Source: a bacterium (GTDB lineage: Bacteria > Planctomycetota > UBA1135 > UBA2386). From it: 64,000 nucleotides of DNA. Of the stretch, positions 15,898-24,688 are shown one piece after another; positions within the stretch are counted from its first letter, which is position 1, and every line of letters starts with the position of its first letter. The position numbers and the translations under genes are program-made. Location: positions 43,645 through 107,644 of the forward strand of contig JANSXC010000022.1 of assembly GCA_024743115.1 (NCBI GenBank), given 5' to 3'. A model generated the notes under the pieces. It was not told the origin of the DNA. It saw nothing but the letters and a program-made list of their open reading frames with translations, and did not search any database.

Positions 15898-17376
15898 ATG
15901 GCGCGCCCGAGCCGCACTCTGAGAAACGTGATGACGGTCGCGGCGCTGCTGCTGCTGACGTCGTGCTCGCTGATGCCCCGCGAGCTCAACCTGACGCCGC
16001 TGTGGTTCCACCGGCTCGACGAGGACGGCGAGCTCCTGGAGTGTGACTTCCTGTGGCCCATCGTCCACTACGAGCAAACGCCCCAGGGCGGCGACGACTT
16101 CCGCATTCGGCCGCTCTACCGCCGCTTCACCGAGCCCGAGGAGCAGAACGTCGGCGAAGGTGACGCGGTCGAGCACCAGTTCCTCGTGCCGTTCGGCCGC
16201 GTCCGCACCGACGCCGGCGAGACCTCCCACCGGCTGTTCCCGCTCTGGAGCTGGCGCGCGCACCGCAACGAGGTCGGCGAGCGCGACGTCGATTGGTATT
16301 TCCTGTTCCCGATCTTCTGGGGCGGCAGCAGCGCGGACGGCCGCGAGGACTACTTCGCGATCTTCCCGCTCTACGCCGACATCCCGCAGTTTTTGACCTG
16401 GGACCGGTTCCTCGCGATCCTGTTCCCGCTCTACCTGCGACTCGACAAAGAAGGTCACCGCCACCACATGTTCCTCTGGCCGTTCATCGGCACGAGCTCG
16501 TGCGCGGAGAACGGCCACCAGCGGTTCCACTTCTACCCGTTCTACGGCCACGACATCGATCCGGGCATCCACGATCGGCGCTTCCTGCTGTGGCCGTTCA
16601 TCAGCTGGAGCACCGAGAACATGGACACGGACGCGCCCGTGTCCAGCTTCTGGATCTGGCCGTTCGCCGCCTGGCGCAACGGCCGCACGGTCGGTGGCTG
16701 GAGCGTGCTGTGGCCGTTCTTCTCGCACGTCTGGAAGGAGAATCACTTCACGTCGCTGCACCTGTTCTGGCCGCTGTTCCACTACTACTGGAACCGCGCG
16801 CAGGACGACGTCACGACGTGGTGGTTCTGGCCGTTCTTCTCGCGCACCAAGAGCACGGATCAGGATGCCTGGACCGCGCTCTGGCCGCTGATCTGGTGGC
16901 GGCGCTACGACGACCCCGACGGTGTGACGGAGCAGCAGTGGGTGTTGCCGTTCTTCTGGCACATCAACATGGCGAACAACGACGGGTCCGGCGAGGATCA
17001 CACCAAGGTCTGGCCCTTGTGGCACCGCACCGTGTACACCGACACGGCAGGCAAGACCGTAATGGGCGAATCGACGTTGCTGTCCCCGCTGCCGGTCCGC
17101 GGCAGCAGCGCGGCCGGGCTCGCAGAGACCTACGGGTTCCTCTGGGAGCTCGCGGCCTGGCGGCAGCGTGGCCCCGACGATCACGCGATCGACGTGCTCG
17201 GTCGGGTCTACACCGAGCGCGTACGCAACGGCAGCAAGACGAGCAGCGTACCCTTCCTGTTCAACTACGAGCGCGATTCGAACGGCGAACGCACGCTGCG
17301 CCTGTTCCAGTTCCTGCCGATCTCGCTCGGTACCGCGAGTGCCGAGGCCGAACCGGAAGGGAGCGACCCCGAGTGA
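15898..17376 (+). CDS. Lipoprotein with many W-P-F/W-P-L repeats, translationally coupled to mlaE
   Basis: A 492-residue predicted lipoprotein starting with a hydrophobic signal ALLLLTSC (lipobox TSC). The mature chain is dominated by about 15 repeats of 20-25 residues. Each repeat has a core such as FLWPF, LWPFFS, FWPLFHYYW or FLFPIFW, separated by short charged turns (NGR, DQDA, DDPDG). Alternating aromatic strands and turns suggest a beta-barrel or beta-solenoid. Its stop overlaps the GTG of mlaE by four bases (GTGA), so the products are made together. This suggests an envelope partner of the Mla lipid transporter, perhaps at the outer membrane. I do not recognise a named family. Confidence 0.78.
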   Translation: MARPSRTLRNVMTVAALLLLTSCSLMPRELNLTPLWFHRLDEDGELLECDFLWPIVHYEQTPQGGDDFRIRPLYRRFTEPEEQNVGEGDAVEHQFLVPFGRVRTDAGETSHRLFPLWSWRAHRNEVGERDVDWYFLFPIFWGGSSADGREDYFAIFPLYADIPQFLTWDRFLAILFPLYLRLDKEGHRHHMFLWPFIGTSSCAENGHQRFHFYPFYGHDIDPGIHDRRFLLWPFISWSTENMDTDAPVSSFWIWPFAAWRNGRTVGGWSVLWPFFSHVWKENHFTSLHLFWPLFHYYWNRAQDDVTTWWFWPFFSRTKSTDQDAWTALWPLIWWRRYDDPDGVTEQQWVLPFFWHINMANNDGSGEDHTKVWPLWHRTVYTDTAGKTVMGESTLLSPLPVRGSSAAGLAETYGFLWELAAWRQRGPDDHAIDVLGRVYTERVRNGSKTSSVPFLFNYERDSNGERTLRLFQFLPISLGTASAEAEPEGSDPE

Positions 17377-18170
17377 ACCCTCTGGCTGCCGTCGGCAAGA
17401 GCCTGACGTCGCGCGTCGACGGCGCAGGCTACGTCTTCGATCTGCTGCTGCGCACGTTCCTGCAGCTGACGTTCCTACCACGCCGACTGCGCTTCCTGCT
17501 CGACGTCGGTTTCAACGCGGGCGTACGCTCGCTGCCGGTCACGATGATCGTCGCGGCGTTCGCGGGTGCGATCCTGGCGATGCAGACCGGCATCGAGCTC
17601 AAGCGCTTCGGCGACACCGCGATCCTCGGCACGATCACCTCGCTGTCGATGTGCCGCGAGATGGGGCCGTTCATCACCGCGGTGATCCTCGCCGCCACGG
17701 TCGGCTCGGCGATGGCCGCCGAGATCGGCACGATGAAGGTCAGCGACGAAATCGCCGCGCTCGAGGTGATGTCCGTCGACCCGGTCAACTACCTCGTGAT
17801 GCCGCGCGTCATCGCGCTCGCGTTGATGTGCCCGACGCTGACCGTGCTCAGCAACCTGATCGGCATCTACGGCGGCAGCATCATCGCGGAACAGAATCTC
17901 GGCGTGAGCTCCGTGCTGTTTTGGAGCAGCGCGCGCGAAGCCCTGACCTCGTCGGGCACGCTGCTGCCCAAGGAGGTCTACGTCGGACTCTTCAAGGCAC
18001 TCGTGTTCGGCATCGTCATCGCGACCGTGAGCTGCGCCGCCGGGCTGCGCGCGAGCGGCGGCGCACTCGGCGTCGGCCTCGCGGTGCAGACCGCGGTCCG
18101 CAACTCCGTGATCCTCGTGATCATCCTGGGTTTCATCATCACCTGGTTCTTCTACTTCCTCGCCGGATGA
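17373..18170 (+). CDS. mlaE: MlaE-type permease of an ABC lipid transporter
   Basis: 265 residues from a GTG at 17373 with GGAAGGGAG upstream. It is the inner-membrane permease of the MCE-linked phospholipid transport system. Family landmarks are LPVTMIVAAFAGAILAMQTG, the REMGPFITAVILAATVGSAM segment with the invariant EMGP, AAEIGTMKVSDEIAALEVM, and PRVIALALMCPTLTVLSN. About five transmembrane helices are evident. It overlaps the upstream lipoprotein by GTGA and the downstream ATPase gene by ATGA, giving a tight operon. Confidence 0.95.
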   Translation: MNPLAAVGKSLTSRVDGAGYVFDLLLRTFLQLTFLPRRLRFLLDVGFNAGVRSLPVTMIVAAFAGAILAMQTGIELKRFGDTAILGTITSLSMCREMGPFITAVILAATVGSAMAAEIGTMKVSDEIAALEVMSVDPVNYLVMPRVIALALMCPTLTVLSNLIGIYGGSIIAEQNLGVSSVLFWSSAREALTSSGTLLPKEVYVGLFKALVFGIVIATVSCAAGLRASGGALGVGLAVQTAVRNSVILVIILGFIITWFFYFLAG

Positions 18171-18895
18171 TCGAGCTACTCGACGTCAAGAAGCGCCTCG
18201 GCGACCGCCAGATCCTCGACGGCCTCACGGTCGAGGTGCAGAAGGGCCTCAACTACGTGCTCATGGGGCCGTCGGGCACGGGCAAGAGCGTCACGCTCAA
18301 GCACGTCATCGGCATCCTCCGCCCCGACAGCGGCACCGTGCGCGTCGACGGCAAGGACGTGCCGTCGATGAACCAGGACGAGCTCATGGCGCTGCGCAAG
18401 CGCATGGGCTACCTGTTCCAGAACGGCGCGCTGATCAACTGGCTCAGCGTGTTCGACAACGTCGCGCTGCCGCTCAGGGAACACAGCCGCGTCAAGAAGA
18501 GCGAGCTCGATGACCGCGTGCACGAGGTGCTGGCCCTCGTCGGCATGGATCACGCCGCCGACCAGTTTCCGCCGAGCATCTCGGGCGGCATGAAGCTGCG
18601 CGCCGGCCTCGCGCGCGCGCTCGTGACCCGCCCCGAGTACGTGCTCTACGACGAACCCAACGCCGGCCTCGATCCGATCATCAGCCAGCAGATCCACGAG
18701 CTCATCGCCGAGGTCCGCGACACGCTGCACGTAACCGGCCTGGTCGTGACCCACTCGCGCGCCTGCGCGACACAGTGCGGCGACCGCATCGGCGTGATCA
18801 AGGGCGGCCGCATCGTCGTCGAAGGCACCGTCGACGAGATGATTCACAGCGACCACGAACTCGCGAAGGCCTTCCTCGGTGAAGGCAGCGACTGA
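18167..18895 (+). CDS. mlaF: MlaF-type ABC transporter ATPase
   Basis: 242 residues. This is the ATPase that powers MlaE. It has Walker A GPSGTGKS, the Q-loop LFQNGALINWLSV, the signature SGGMKLRAGLARAL, the Walker B YVLYDEPNAGLDP and the switch His in VVTHSRACA. The start ATG at 18167 overlaps the mlaE stop (ATGA). The MCE protein follows after 43 bases. Family members move phospholipids between inner and outer membranes to keep outer-leaflet asymmetry. Confidence 0.95.
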   Translation: MIELLDVKKRLGDRQILDGLTVEVQKGLNYVLMGPSGTGKSVTLKHVIGILRPDSGTVRVDGKDVPSMNQDELMALRKRMGYLFQNGALINWLSVFDNVALPLREHSRVKKSELDDRVHEVLALVGMDHAADQFPPSISGGMKLRAGLARALVTRPEYVLYDEPNAGLDPIISQQIHELIAEVRDTLHVTGLVVTHSRACATQCGDRIGVIKGGRIVVEGTVDEMIHSDHELAKAFLGEGSD

Positions 18896-18938
18896 ACCCC
18901 GAACGACCGACCCTGAGAACCCACCGCCGGAGTAACTG

Positions 18939-20111
18939 ATGGAACGCACCCGCCGCGACACCCTGCTCGGCCTCGTCTTCTTCGGCACCCTCGGGTTCCT
19001 GCTCTGGGCGACGGTCAACCTCACCGACATCTCGCTCGGCGAGGTGCCGCCGCTCGAGGTCTGGTTCGAGGACGGCGGCGGCGCGCAGGTCGGCACCAAC
19101 GTGCTCGTGCTCGGCAAGCGCATCGGCAAGGTCGGCGAGATCGACATCGTCTACAGCGACGAGCGCCCCGCCACCCCGATCCGCATGACGCTGCTGCTCG
19201 AGGACGAAGTGCCGCTCACGAGCGACTACACGATCGAGGTGCGCGCCGACGGCGTGCTCGGCGGCAAGCTGATCTACATCAGCCCCGGGCGCGGCACCCC
19301 GCTCGCGGCCGACACGGAGCTGCTCGGCCAGGTCCAAAAGAACGTGTTCGACGCGTTCACCGATCTCGCGGAGGGCCAGGGCCCGGTCGGCAGCAACTTC
19401 AACGCGATGGTAACTGCCATCCGAGAAGCGGCCGAAGCGCTGCAGGATCCCAACAACACGATGGGGCGACTGCTCACGCAGCGCGATCTCTACGATGAGG
19501 TGCTCGGCACGGTCGAGACGATGAACGAGATCCTCGCGGAGATCCGCGGCGGCAAGAGCACGTTCGGGCGGCTCGCGGTCGACACCGCGATGGGCGAACG
19601 CGTGCAGTTCCTCATCGACAACCTCGCGACGGCCAGCGCGACGCTGACCGAGAAGGACGGCACGATCGGCATGCTGCTCAACGACGAGGAGACCGCCGGC
19701 AACGTGCGGCGGATCGTCGCCGACATCGCCGTGATCGTCGCGGACGCGCGCGATGGTCGCGGCGTGGTCGGCCAGCTGCTGCGCGACGATCGGCTCGCGA
19801 CGAACTTCAACAACGCCGTCGCCAACTTCAACCGCCTGCTCGAGCGCGCCAACGACCCCGACGCGGGCCTCGTCGGCGCCGCGTTCGCCGACCCGGCCTC
19901 GGCCGAACACTTCAAGGTCGCCGTCGCAAACATCCGCGACGTCACCGACCAGCTCACGCGCGCCGAGGGCGCGCTCGGCATCCTGATCAACGACAAGGAC
20001 GTCGGCGTCCGCCTGCGCCGCATCTTCACGCAGGTCTCACGCGCGCTCGAGGACGCCCGCGAAGCCGCACCGATCAGCAGCTTCGTGCAGGTCCTGCTCG
20101 GCGTGTTCTGA
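18939..20111 (+). CDS. mlaD: MCE-domain lipid-binding protein (MlaD-like)
   Basis: 390 residues. The ATG at 18939 has CGGAGTAACTG upstream. It has one N-terminal transmembrane helix (GLVFFGTLGFLLWATVNL), then an MCE domain with EVWFEDGGGAQVGTNVLVLG, IGKVGEIDI and IEVRADGVLGGKLIYISPGRG. A long helical C-terminal half (about 140-390) resembles the elongated needle-forming MCE proteins more than short E. coli MlaD. It would bind lipids in the periplasm and pass them to or from MlaE. No mlaB or mlaC is adjacent; the upstream W-P-F lipoprotein may fill the missing outer part, which is inference. Confidence 0.9.
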   Translation: MERTRRDTLLGLVFFGTLGFLLWATVNLTDISLGEVPPLEVWFEDGGGAQVGTNVLVLGKRIGKVGEIDIVYSDERPATPIRMTLLLEDEVPLTSDYTIEVRADGVLGGKLIYISPGRGTPLAADTELLGQVQKNVFDAFTDLAEGQGPVGSNFNAMVTAIREAAEALQDPNNTMGRLLTQRDLYDEVLGTVETMNEILAEIRGGKSTFGRLAVDTAMGERVQFLIDNLATASATLTEKDGTIGMLLNDEETAGNVRRIVADIAVIVADARDGRGVVGQLLRDDRLATNFNNAVANFNRLLERANDPDAGLVGAAFADPASAEHFKVAVANIRDVTDQLTRAEGALGILINDKDVGVRLRRIFTQVSRALEDAREAAPISSFVQVLLGVF

Positions 20112-20231
20112 TCGAACGGGGGCAGGGCGAACGCTTGCCGGGGCGGTTTTCCCGACTCCGCGGCCAGTGGCAGCGGGCGACAATCTTTCGCTGGACGCCC
20201 GCATCGTGCGTAGCAGCCGCCGAGCCCCGCC

Positions 20232-21644
20232 ATGAGCGAACCCGAACCGTTCTCCCCCATCGCCCAGGCGAACCCCAAGCCGTTCCTGGTCCGACTCGGA
20301 CTGGGCTTCGTGCTGGTGTACCTGCTGCTCTACGGGCTGCCGTTTCCGTTGGGCCAGGTGCCGGCACAGGAGGACGCGTGGCCAATCGCGGAGGCGGTGG
20401 ACTGGTGGAACGAGCAAGACACCGTGGCGGCGCCGGACTGGCTGAAGTACCCCGTGAAGTGGAAGCGCGAGGTCGACGAGGAGGTCGCCGACTACACCGG
20501 GTGGTTCGGGCAGACCGTGCTCGGACTCGAAGCCGAGGTGAAGCCGGCCAGCTCGGGCAGCGGCGACACGTTGTTCGACTGGGTCCGGGTCGCGCTGATG
20601 CTTGCGCTCGCCTTGCTCGCAGCGCCGCTGTTCGCACTCGTGACGGGGAACCGCTCGCTGCGGTGGTGCCACGGCTTCGCACGCGTGATCGTGCGCTACG
20701 GCCTCGCCTCCACGCTCTGCGTCTACGGCTTCGCCAAGGTCTACCCGCTGCAGTTCAGCATGCTGCACGGCCAGTGGCTCTACGGCTCGTTCGGTGAGGC
20801 GTCACCGATGAACATGCTGTGGACGTTCATGGGCTCGTCCGATCCGTACACGATCTTCTCGGGCGCAGCAGAACTACTCGGCGGACTGCTGCTGTTCTGG
20901 CGCCGCACCACGCTGCTCGGCGCGCTCGTCGCCTTCGGCGTCATGCTCAACGTCGCGACGCTCAACCTCTGCTACGACGTGCCGGAGAAGCTGTTCTCGC
21001 TTCACATGGTGCTGTTCTCGGTGTTATTGGTCGCGCCGGACCTGCCGCGACTCTGGGCGCTGCTCGTCAGCCATCGCGCGACGCCAGCGGCAGCAACGCC
21101 GGCAACACCGGCGCGCTGGCTATCGATTCCGCAGCTGGTCGGCAAGCTCCTGATCGTGGCGATCATCGTCGGCGTGCCGTGGCACGCGTGCCACGACCGC
21201 TGGATGCAGATGCAGAACCGCCCGACCGGACCGCTCGAGGGCATCTGGGAGACCCGTGAGTTCGACTCACAGCAGAACGCCACCCGGCACTGGCACCACT
21301 TCGCCGTGCAGCGCTGGAACCGGCGCGGTACGACCATCGCATTCGCTAGCATCGAGACCAACTCCGGCGAGCTGCTGCAAGGCCGCGCCGAGTTCGACCT
21401 CGAGCGCGGCAAACTGCGAATCCTCCGCCGCCAACAGCCACCGCTCGAACTCACGTTCGAAGAACGCAGCCAGGTCGCCTCCGACCCCGATACCGACCCG
21501 GTGCGACAACTGATCCTGAGCGGCACGGTCGAAGGCGAAGACGTCCGCGCGGTGCTCGAGTATCGCGACGAATCGACGTTCCGCATCAAGTCGTCACCGT
21601 TCCGCTGGATTCAAGAACGGCCGTTCAACGCCAACCGCCGCTGA
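20232..21644 (+). CDS. Multi-pass membrane protein, DoxX-like
   Basis: 470 residues with a transmembrane helix near residue 25-45 (LVRLGLGFVLVYLLLYGLPF), several more between about 115 and 280, one near 300-320, and a soluble C-terminal domain of 150 residues. The central segment RYGLASTLCVYGFAKVYPLQ to SGAAELLGGLLLFWRRTTLL is typical of DoxX/SURF4-like four-helix proteins. The C-terminal part is Arg- and Gln-rich, beta-type and presumably periplasmic. Function is not known; DoxX-like proteins are linked to redox or membrane stress in other bacteria. The gene stands alone. Confidence 0.72.
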   Translation: MSEPEPFSPIAQANPKPFLVRLGLGFVLVYLLLYGLPFPLGQVPAQEDAWPIAEAVDWWNEQDTVAAPDWLKYPVKWKREVDEEVADYTGWFGQTVLGLEAEVKPASSGSGDTLFDWVRVALMLALALLAAPLFALVTGNRSLRWCHGFARVIVRYGLASTLCVYGFAKVYPLQFSMLHGQWLYGSFGEASPMNMLWTFMGSSDPYTIFSGAAELLGGLLLFWRRTTLLGALVAFGVMLNVATLNLCYDVPEKLFSLHMVLFSVLLVAPDLPRLWALLVSHRATPAAATPATPARWLSIPQLVGKLLIVAIIVGVPWHACHDRWMQMQNRPTGPLEGIWETREFDSQQNATRHWHHFAVQRWNRRGTTIAFASIETNSGELLQGRAEFDLERGKLRILRRQQPPLELTFEERSQVASDPDTDPVRQLILSGTVEGEDVRAVLEYRDESTFRIKSSPFRWIQERPFNANRR

Positions 21645-21645
21645 G

Positions 21646-22029
21646 TCAGTCGCCCGCATCGGACGCCGCCGGCCAGCGCCAGTACCACCAGTGTTCCTCC
21701 GCCGTGAGCCCGTCCGCCGCGGCGGCTGCGGCCCCATAGACACATTCGGGTTTCGCGAGCGTCGTCTGACGCAACCGTTCGTCCGCGCGGTCCACGCGCG
21801 CGGCGACGCGCGCCCACTCGTTCGCCGCCGCCACTTCCTTGGCGAGATGCAGCAGCAGGCGCGCGTCGAGATCGTTGCACCAGTCCTCGGGTGAGAACTC
21901 GTAGCCCTGCTCGACCTCGGCCGCGACGGCCTCCCAGCGCAGGACGAGCCCGTCGAGCCCACCGGCGACGACATGCTGCGCCACACCGCGAGCCGAGAGC
22001 AACGCACGCACGGGGTCGTCGTCGAACAT
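21646..22029 (-). CDS. Small acidic protein, candidate immunity partner of the upstream RNase-like protein
   Basis: 127 residues from the ATG at 22029, starting MFDDDPVRALLSARG. It is acidic, mostly helical, soluble, and ends in EEHWWYWRWPAAS. It lacks a signal peptide and any motif I can name. It begins 1 base after the stop of the RNase-toxin-like gene. Toxin followed at once by a small acidic soluble protein is the standard layout of toxin-immunity pairs, and an acidic, aromatic-rich protein suits blocking a basic RNase. The function is inferred from context only. Confidence 0.5.
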   Translation of the reverse strand: MFDDDPVRALLSARGVAQHVVAGGLDGLVLRWEAVAAEVEQGYEFSPEDWCNDLDARLLLHLAKEVAAANEWARVAARVDRADERLRQTTLAKPECVYGAAAAAADGLTAEEHWWYWRWPAASDAGD

Positions 22030-22030
22030 G

Positions 22031-22522
22031 TCAGTCTTCGCGCCTGGCCTGGCGCTTGAAGTAGCGCTCGCCGTCATCGGGTTTGAACAACGTGCGGATC
22101 GTCCGGTCCGCGTTGAACGCCACGAACGCACCGGTATCGCGATCGAACCGCGTCACCACCCCGTCCCGCCGGCGTTCTTCGAGCACATCCCCGCCCACCG
22201 GCGCGTCCCGCAATCGCTGAGCGATGGCGAGGTATTCCGCCGCCGACGCGACGTCGAACTCGTGACCGTGCTTCTCGAAGTGCCGCTCGAGCGACCGCGG
22301 GCTCGTGAACCCGGGCCCGGCCGCGGGTGCCCGCTCGGCCGGCGCCCCCTTGGCTGAGCCGTGGTCGGCCGGCGCGGACTTCTGCGTCGGCTCCGGGGCC
22401 GGCGGCTTTGAACCGTTCTGGTCACCGAACAACCCGAGGTCGAGCCACCAGTTGGCAACGAGCACGAGGACGGCAATGGCGATGCCGGAGAGGGAGAGCG
22501 TCGCCTGCTTGCGATTGGCCAT
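22031..22522 (-). CDS. Membrane-anchored protein with a BECR-type RNase toxin-like domain
   Basis: 163 residues from the ATG at 22522. An N-terminal hydrophobic helix (LSLSGIAIAVLVLVANWWLD) is followed by a Pro/Ala-rich linker and a C-terminal domain of 90 residues. The domain reads SLERHFEKHGHEFDVASA, then AEYLAIAQRLRD, then VTRFDRDTGAFVAFNADRTI, then RTLFKPDDGERYF. The order RHFEKHG, a YL-x-x-A helix, a VxRFD hairpin and RTxFKP is what I know from C-terminal domains of polymorphic toxins with the barnase/EndoU/colicin E5-RelE fold. The His/Lys of HFEKHG and the Arg of RTLFKP are candidate catalytic residues. Precise family assignment needs a profile search. Confidence 0.6.
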   Translation of the reverse strand: MANRKQATLSLSGIAIAVLVLVANWWLDLGLFGDQNGSKPPAPEPTQKSAPADHGSAKGAPAERAPAAGPGFTSPRSLERHFEKHGHEFDVASAAEYLAIAQRLRDAPVGGDVLEERRRDGVVTRFDRDTGAFVAFNADRTIRTLFKPDDGERYFKRQARRED

Positions 22523-22548
22523 GGAACTTCGCGAACGAGAACGGTCGG

Positions 22549-22932
22549 TCACTCGCGCGGATCACGAATGACGAGATCAGGATACCGAGCCCGGAAGAAC
22601 TCGAGTGCCAGCGTCGTGTGACATCGCGCCACATCCGGGTTCTTCGCCGTCGGACAGCTGCAGCCGAACCAGACATCGCCGGTTCGGGCGCGTTCGGCGA
22701 TCAGGTCGAACGGCGCCCGGTCCTGGGCGAACCGCCGGTGCAACAGCTGTTGGTACGAAGCCGCGAACGTAACCCACGCCGCCGCACTCGGCGCCGCCAG
22801 GAAAGCCCTGACTTTCGCCGCCTCGGGCCGCACCACGTGCCGCGTATGCATGCGCGTGTCCTGACGGATGCCTGCCGGCAGCGGCTCCGAACTCGGCCGC
22901 GTGCCGCGCACCATGCGATAGCGCCCCAGCAT
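22549..22932 (-). CDS. DUF488-like protein
   Basis: About 127 residues from the ATG at 22932. The C-terminal half reads GDVWFGCSCPTAKNPDVARC, then HTTLALEFFRARYPDL, the Cys/His-containing arrangement seen at the end of DUF488 proteins (usually CxE-x-x-P-x-x-CHR). The N-terminal part carries QDTRMHTRHVVRPEAAKVRA and a helical middle. DUF488 function is unknown. It ends 26 bases before the start of the toxin-like gene and may share its transcript. Longer in-frame starts lie inside the divergent gene and were not used. Confidence 0.6.
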   Translation of the reverse strand: MLGRYRMVRGTRPSSEPLPAGIRQDTRMHTRHVVRPEAAKVRAFLAAPSAAAWVTFAASYQQLLHRRFAQDRAPFDLIAERARTGDVWFGCSCPTAKNPDVARCHTTLALEFFRARYPDLVIRDPRE

Positions 22933-23049
22933 CCCGCCAGTCTGCGGCCGACTCGGCCGGGCCGCGACGGTTTCTCGCTCCCCTGACGAATTGCTGTCGA
23001 TTCCGTGCCGCCCCACCCGTCGTTCCGGCAACGCCGACGGCAACCCACG

Positions 23050-23559
23050 ATGAACCGACCTCTCAAAGCCACCTCCCTCGTCCCGCTCGCGATCGCGGCC
23101 CTGCTCGCGACCCTGACACTCTGCACCGGCTGCGCCACATCCGGCGACCGCCCGACCGAACCGACGCTCCCCTGTGCCTGGCTCACGGGTCACTGGGTCG
23201 GCGAAGGCTTCGGCGGCGAATCCGAGGAGGTCTGGTTACCCGCGCGTGACGGCACGTTGTCGGGAATCTTCCGCCTGGTTGTCTCAGGCAAGGTGCGGTT
23301 CTACGAGCTCTTCACCATCGCCGAGATCGACGGCGAACTGCAAATGAAGCTCAAGCACTTCCACGCCGACCTGCGCGGCTGGGAAGAACGCGACGAAGTC
23401 CTCACCTGGCCAGGCACCGACCTCGGCCCGAGCAGCGTCACGTTCGGCCCGGTGCGTTACGAGCTGCTCGCACCCGATCGACTGCGCGCCTCGGTGACCG
23501 TCGAGGAGAACGGCACGACCGGCGTGCAGCACCTCGAGTTCCGGCGAATGGATGGCTGA
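23050..23559 (+). CDS. DUF6265-type lipoprotein
   Basis: 169 residues from the ATG at 23050. The signal segment ends in the lipobox LCTGC. The mature domain is a small beta-barrel type: CAWLTGHWVGEGFGGESEEV, GTLSGIFRLVVSG, MKLKHFHADLRGWEERDE, and a C-terminal LRASVTVEENG. The pattern W-L-x-G-x-W, EEVW, G-x-FR, LKHF and GWE fits DUF6265, a lipocalin-like family of unknown ligand. It is divergent from the DUF488-like gene and convergent with the DCC gene. Confidence 0.75.
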   Translation: MNRPLKATSLVPLAIAALLATLTLCTGCATSGDRPTEPTLPCAWLTGHWVGEGFGGESEEVWLPARDGTLSGIFRLVVSGKVRFYELFTIAEIDGELQMKLKHFHADLRGWEERDEVLTWPGTDLGPSSVTFGPVRYELLAPDRLRASVTVEENGTTGVQHLEFRRMDG

Positions 23560-23583
23560 ACGACCGATTCCGGGCAGCGGCGG

Positions 23584-23991
23584 CTACCCGCGTTCGTCGG
23601 CGTCGAGGAACCGCGCCCGGACCTCCGGCGTCGGCACCAGGCAGTGCTCGGCCCGCCCGAACCAGCGGTATCGCCGCTCCGCGAAACGCTTGTAGAACCA
23701 GTCGCGGATCGGCGCCGGCACGAGCAGGAACACGCTCAGCACCGGCCACGGGAAACGCAGACCACGCGCGATACGCAACACGGCCCCCGACCGCAGCCAG
23801 ACCCGGCCCTCCGTGATGAGGATCATCGAGTCCGGCACCTCACCCGTGACCCCGCGCTCTTCGAGCGCCCGCCGGGCCACGGCCGACTGCAGCGAGGCGA
23901 AGCGGAATCGCCGCTTCGTATCGCGCTTCAGCACGAACTGCACCGACCGGTTGCAGACGTTGCAGTCGCCATCGAACAGGATGAGGTCCAC
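23584..23991 (-). CDS. DCC-family (DUF393) thiol-disulfide oxidoreductase
   Basis: 135 residues. The N terminus MDLILFDGDCNVCNRSVQFV carries the DGDC-x-x-C motif that names the DCC family. It is followed by a thioredoxin-like core with RFRFASLQSA and a helix ending in RYRWFGRAEHC. The two cysteines of DCNVC are the predicted redox pair. It lies 12 bases downstream of the riboflavin synthase stop on the same strand, so both are likely on one mRNA. Confidence 0.85.
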   Translation of the reverse strand: MDLILFDGDCNVCNRSVQFVLKRDTKRRFRFASLQSAVARRALEERGVTGEVPDSMILITEGRVWLRSGAVLRIARGLRFPWPVLSVFLLVPAPIRDWFYKRFAERRYRWFGRAEHCLVPTPEVRARFLDADERG

Positions 23992-24003
23992 GTCTATTCA
24001 ATG

Positions 24004-24645
24004 CTACTCGGACGCCGGAGTTGCAAGGCCACCACCGAGCCCACGAGCCGCGAGCAGGTTCTCCACGTACTTCGCCAGCACGTCGACCTCGACGTGAATC
24101 GCCCGTCCCACGGGCAAACTACCGAGCGTTGTCACCGCCGCGGTGTGCGGGATCACGGCAATCTTGACCACGTCGGTCGGCGGCCCCGCGATCGTGAGCG
24201 AGACGCCATCGAGCGTGATCGAGCCCTTCTCGACGCAGTAGCGCCGCAGTTCCGCCGGCACCCGCACCGCGAACTCGCCGCCCGCCGCCGGGTCGATCGC
24301 CGCGGTGACCTCGCCGACGCCGTCGACGTGGCCCTGCACCAGGTGCCCCCCGAGCGGATCCCCCGCCCGCAGCGCGGGTTCGACGTTGAGCCAGTCGCCG
24401 ACGACCGCCTGCCCGAGCCAGGTCCGCGCCAGGGTCTCGGCGCTCAGATCGAACGCGGCGACGTGGCCCGTGAGTTCGACGACCGTGCAGCAAACCCCCG
24501 ACAGGGCAATGGAATCACCGATTCGGGGCGTTCCACCGAACTCAGTGGCGACCGGCGCCCCGAGGTCGACGTCGATCCGTCGCGCGTCACCGGAGTCTTG
24601 CACGGCCGTGACAGTGCCGATCGTCTGGACTAGACCCGTGAACAT
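24004..24645 (-). CDS. ribE: Riboflavin synthase, alpha subunit type
   Basis: 213 residues. It catalyses dismutation of two lumazine molecules to riboflavin. The protein is the expected duplicated barrel: MFTGLVQTIGTVTAV with GVCCTV and SAETLARTWLGQ in the first half, and QGHVDGVGEV, EKGSITLDGVSLTIA and DVLAKYVENLL in the second. No other rib gene or FMN riboswitch is visible nearby. The DCC gene follows after 12 bases. Confidence 0.96.
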   Translation of the reverse strand: MFTGLVQTIGTVTAVQDSGDARRIDVDLGAPVATEFGGTPRIGDSIALSGVCCTVVELTGHVAAFDLSAETLARTWLGQAVVGDWLNVEPALRAGDPLGGHLVQGHVDGVGEVTAAIDPAAGGEFAVRVPAELRRYCVEKGSITLDGVSLTIAGPPTDVVKIAVIPHTAAVTTLGSLPVGRAIHVEVDVLAKYVENLLAARGLGGGLATPASE

Positions 24646-24688
24646 GACGGCAAGGTGTATTGCACCGCGAAAACGCCGTCACGCTCCG

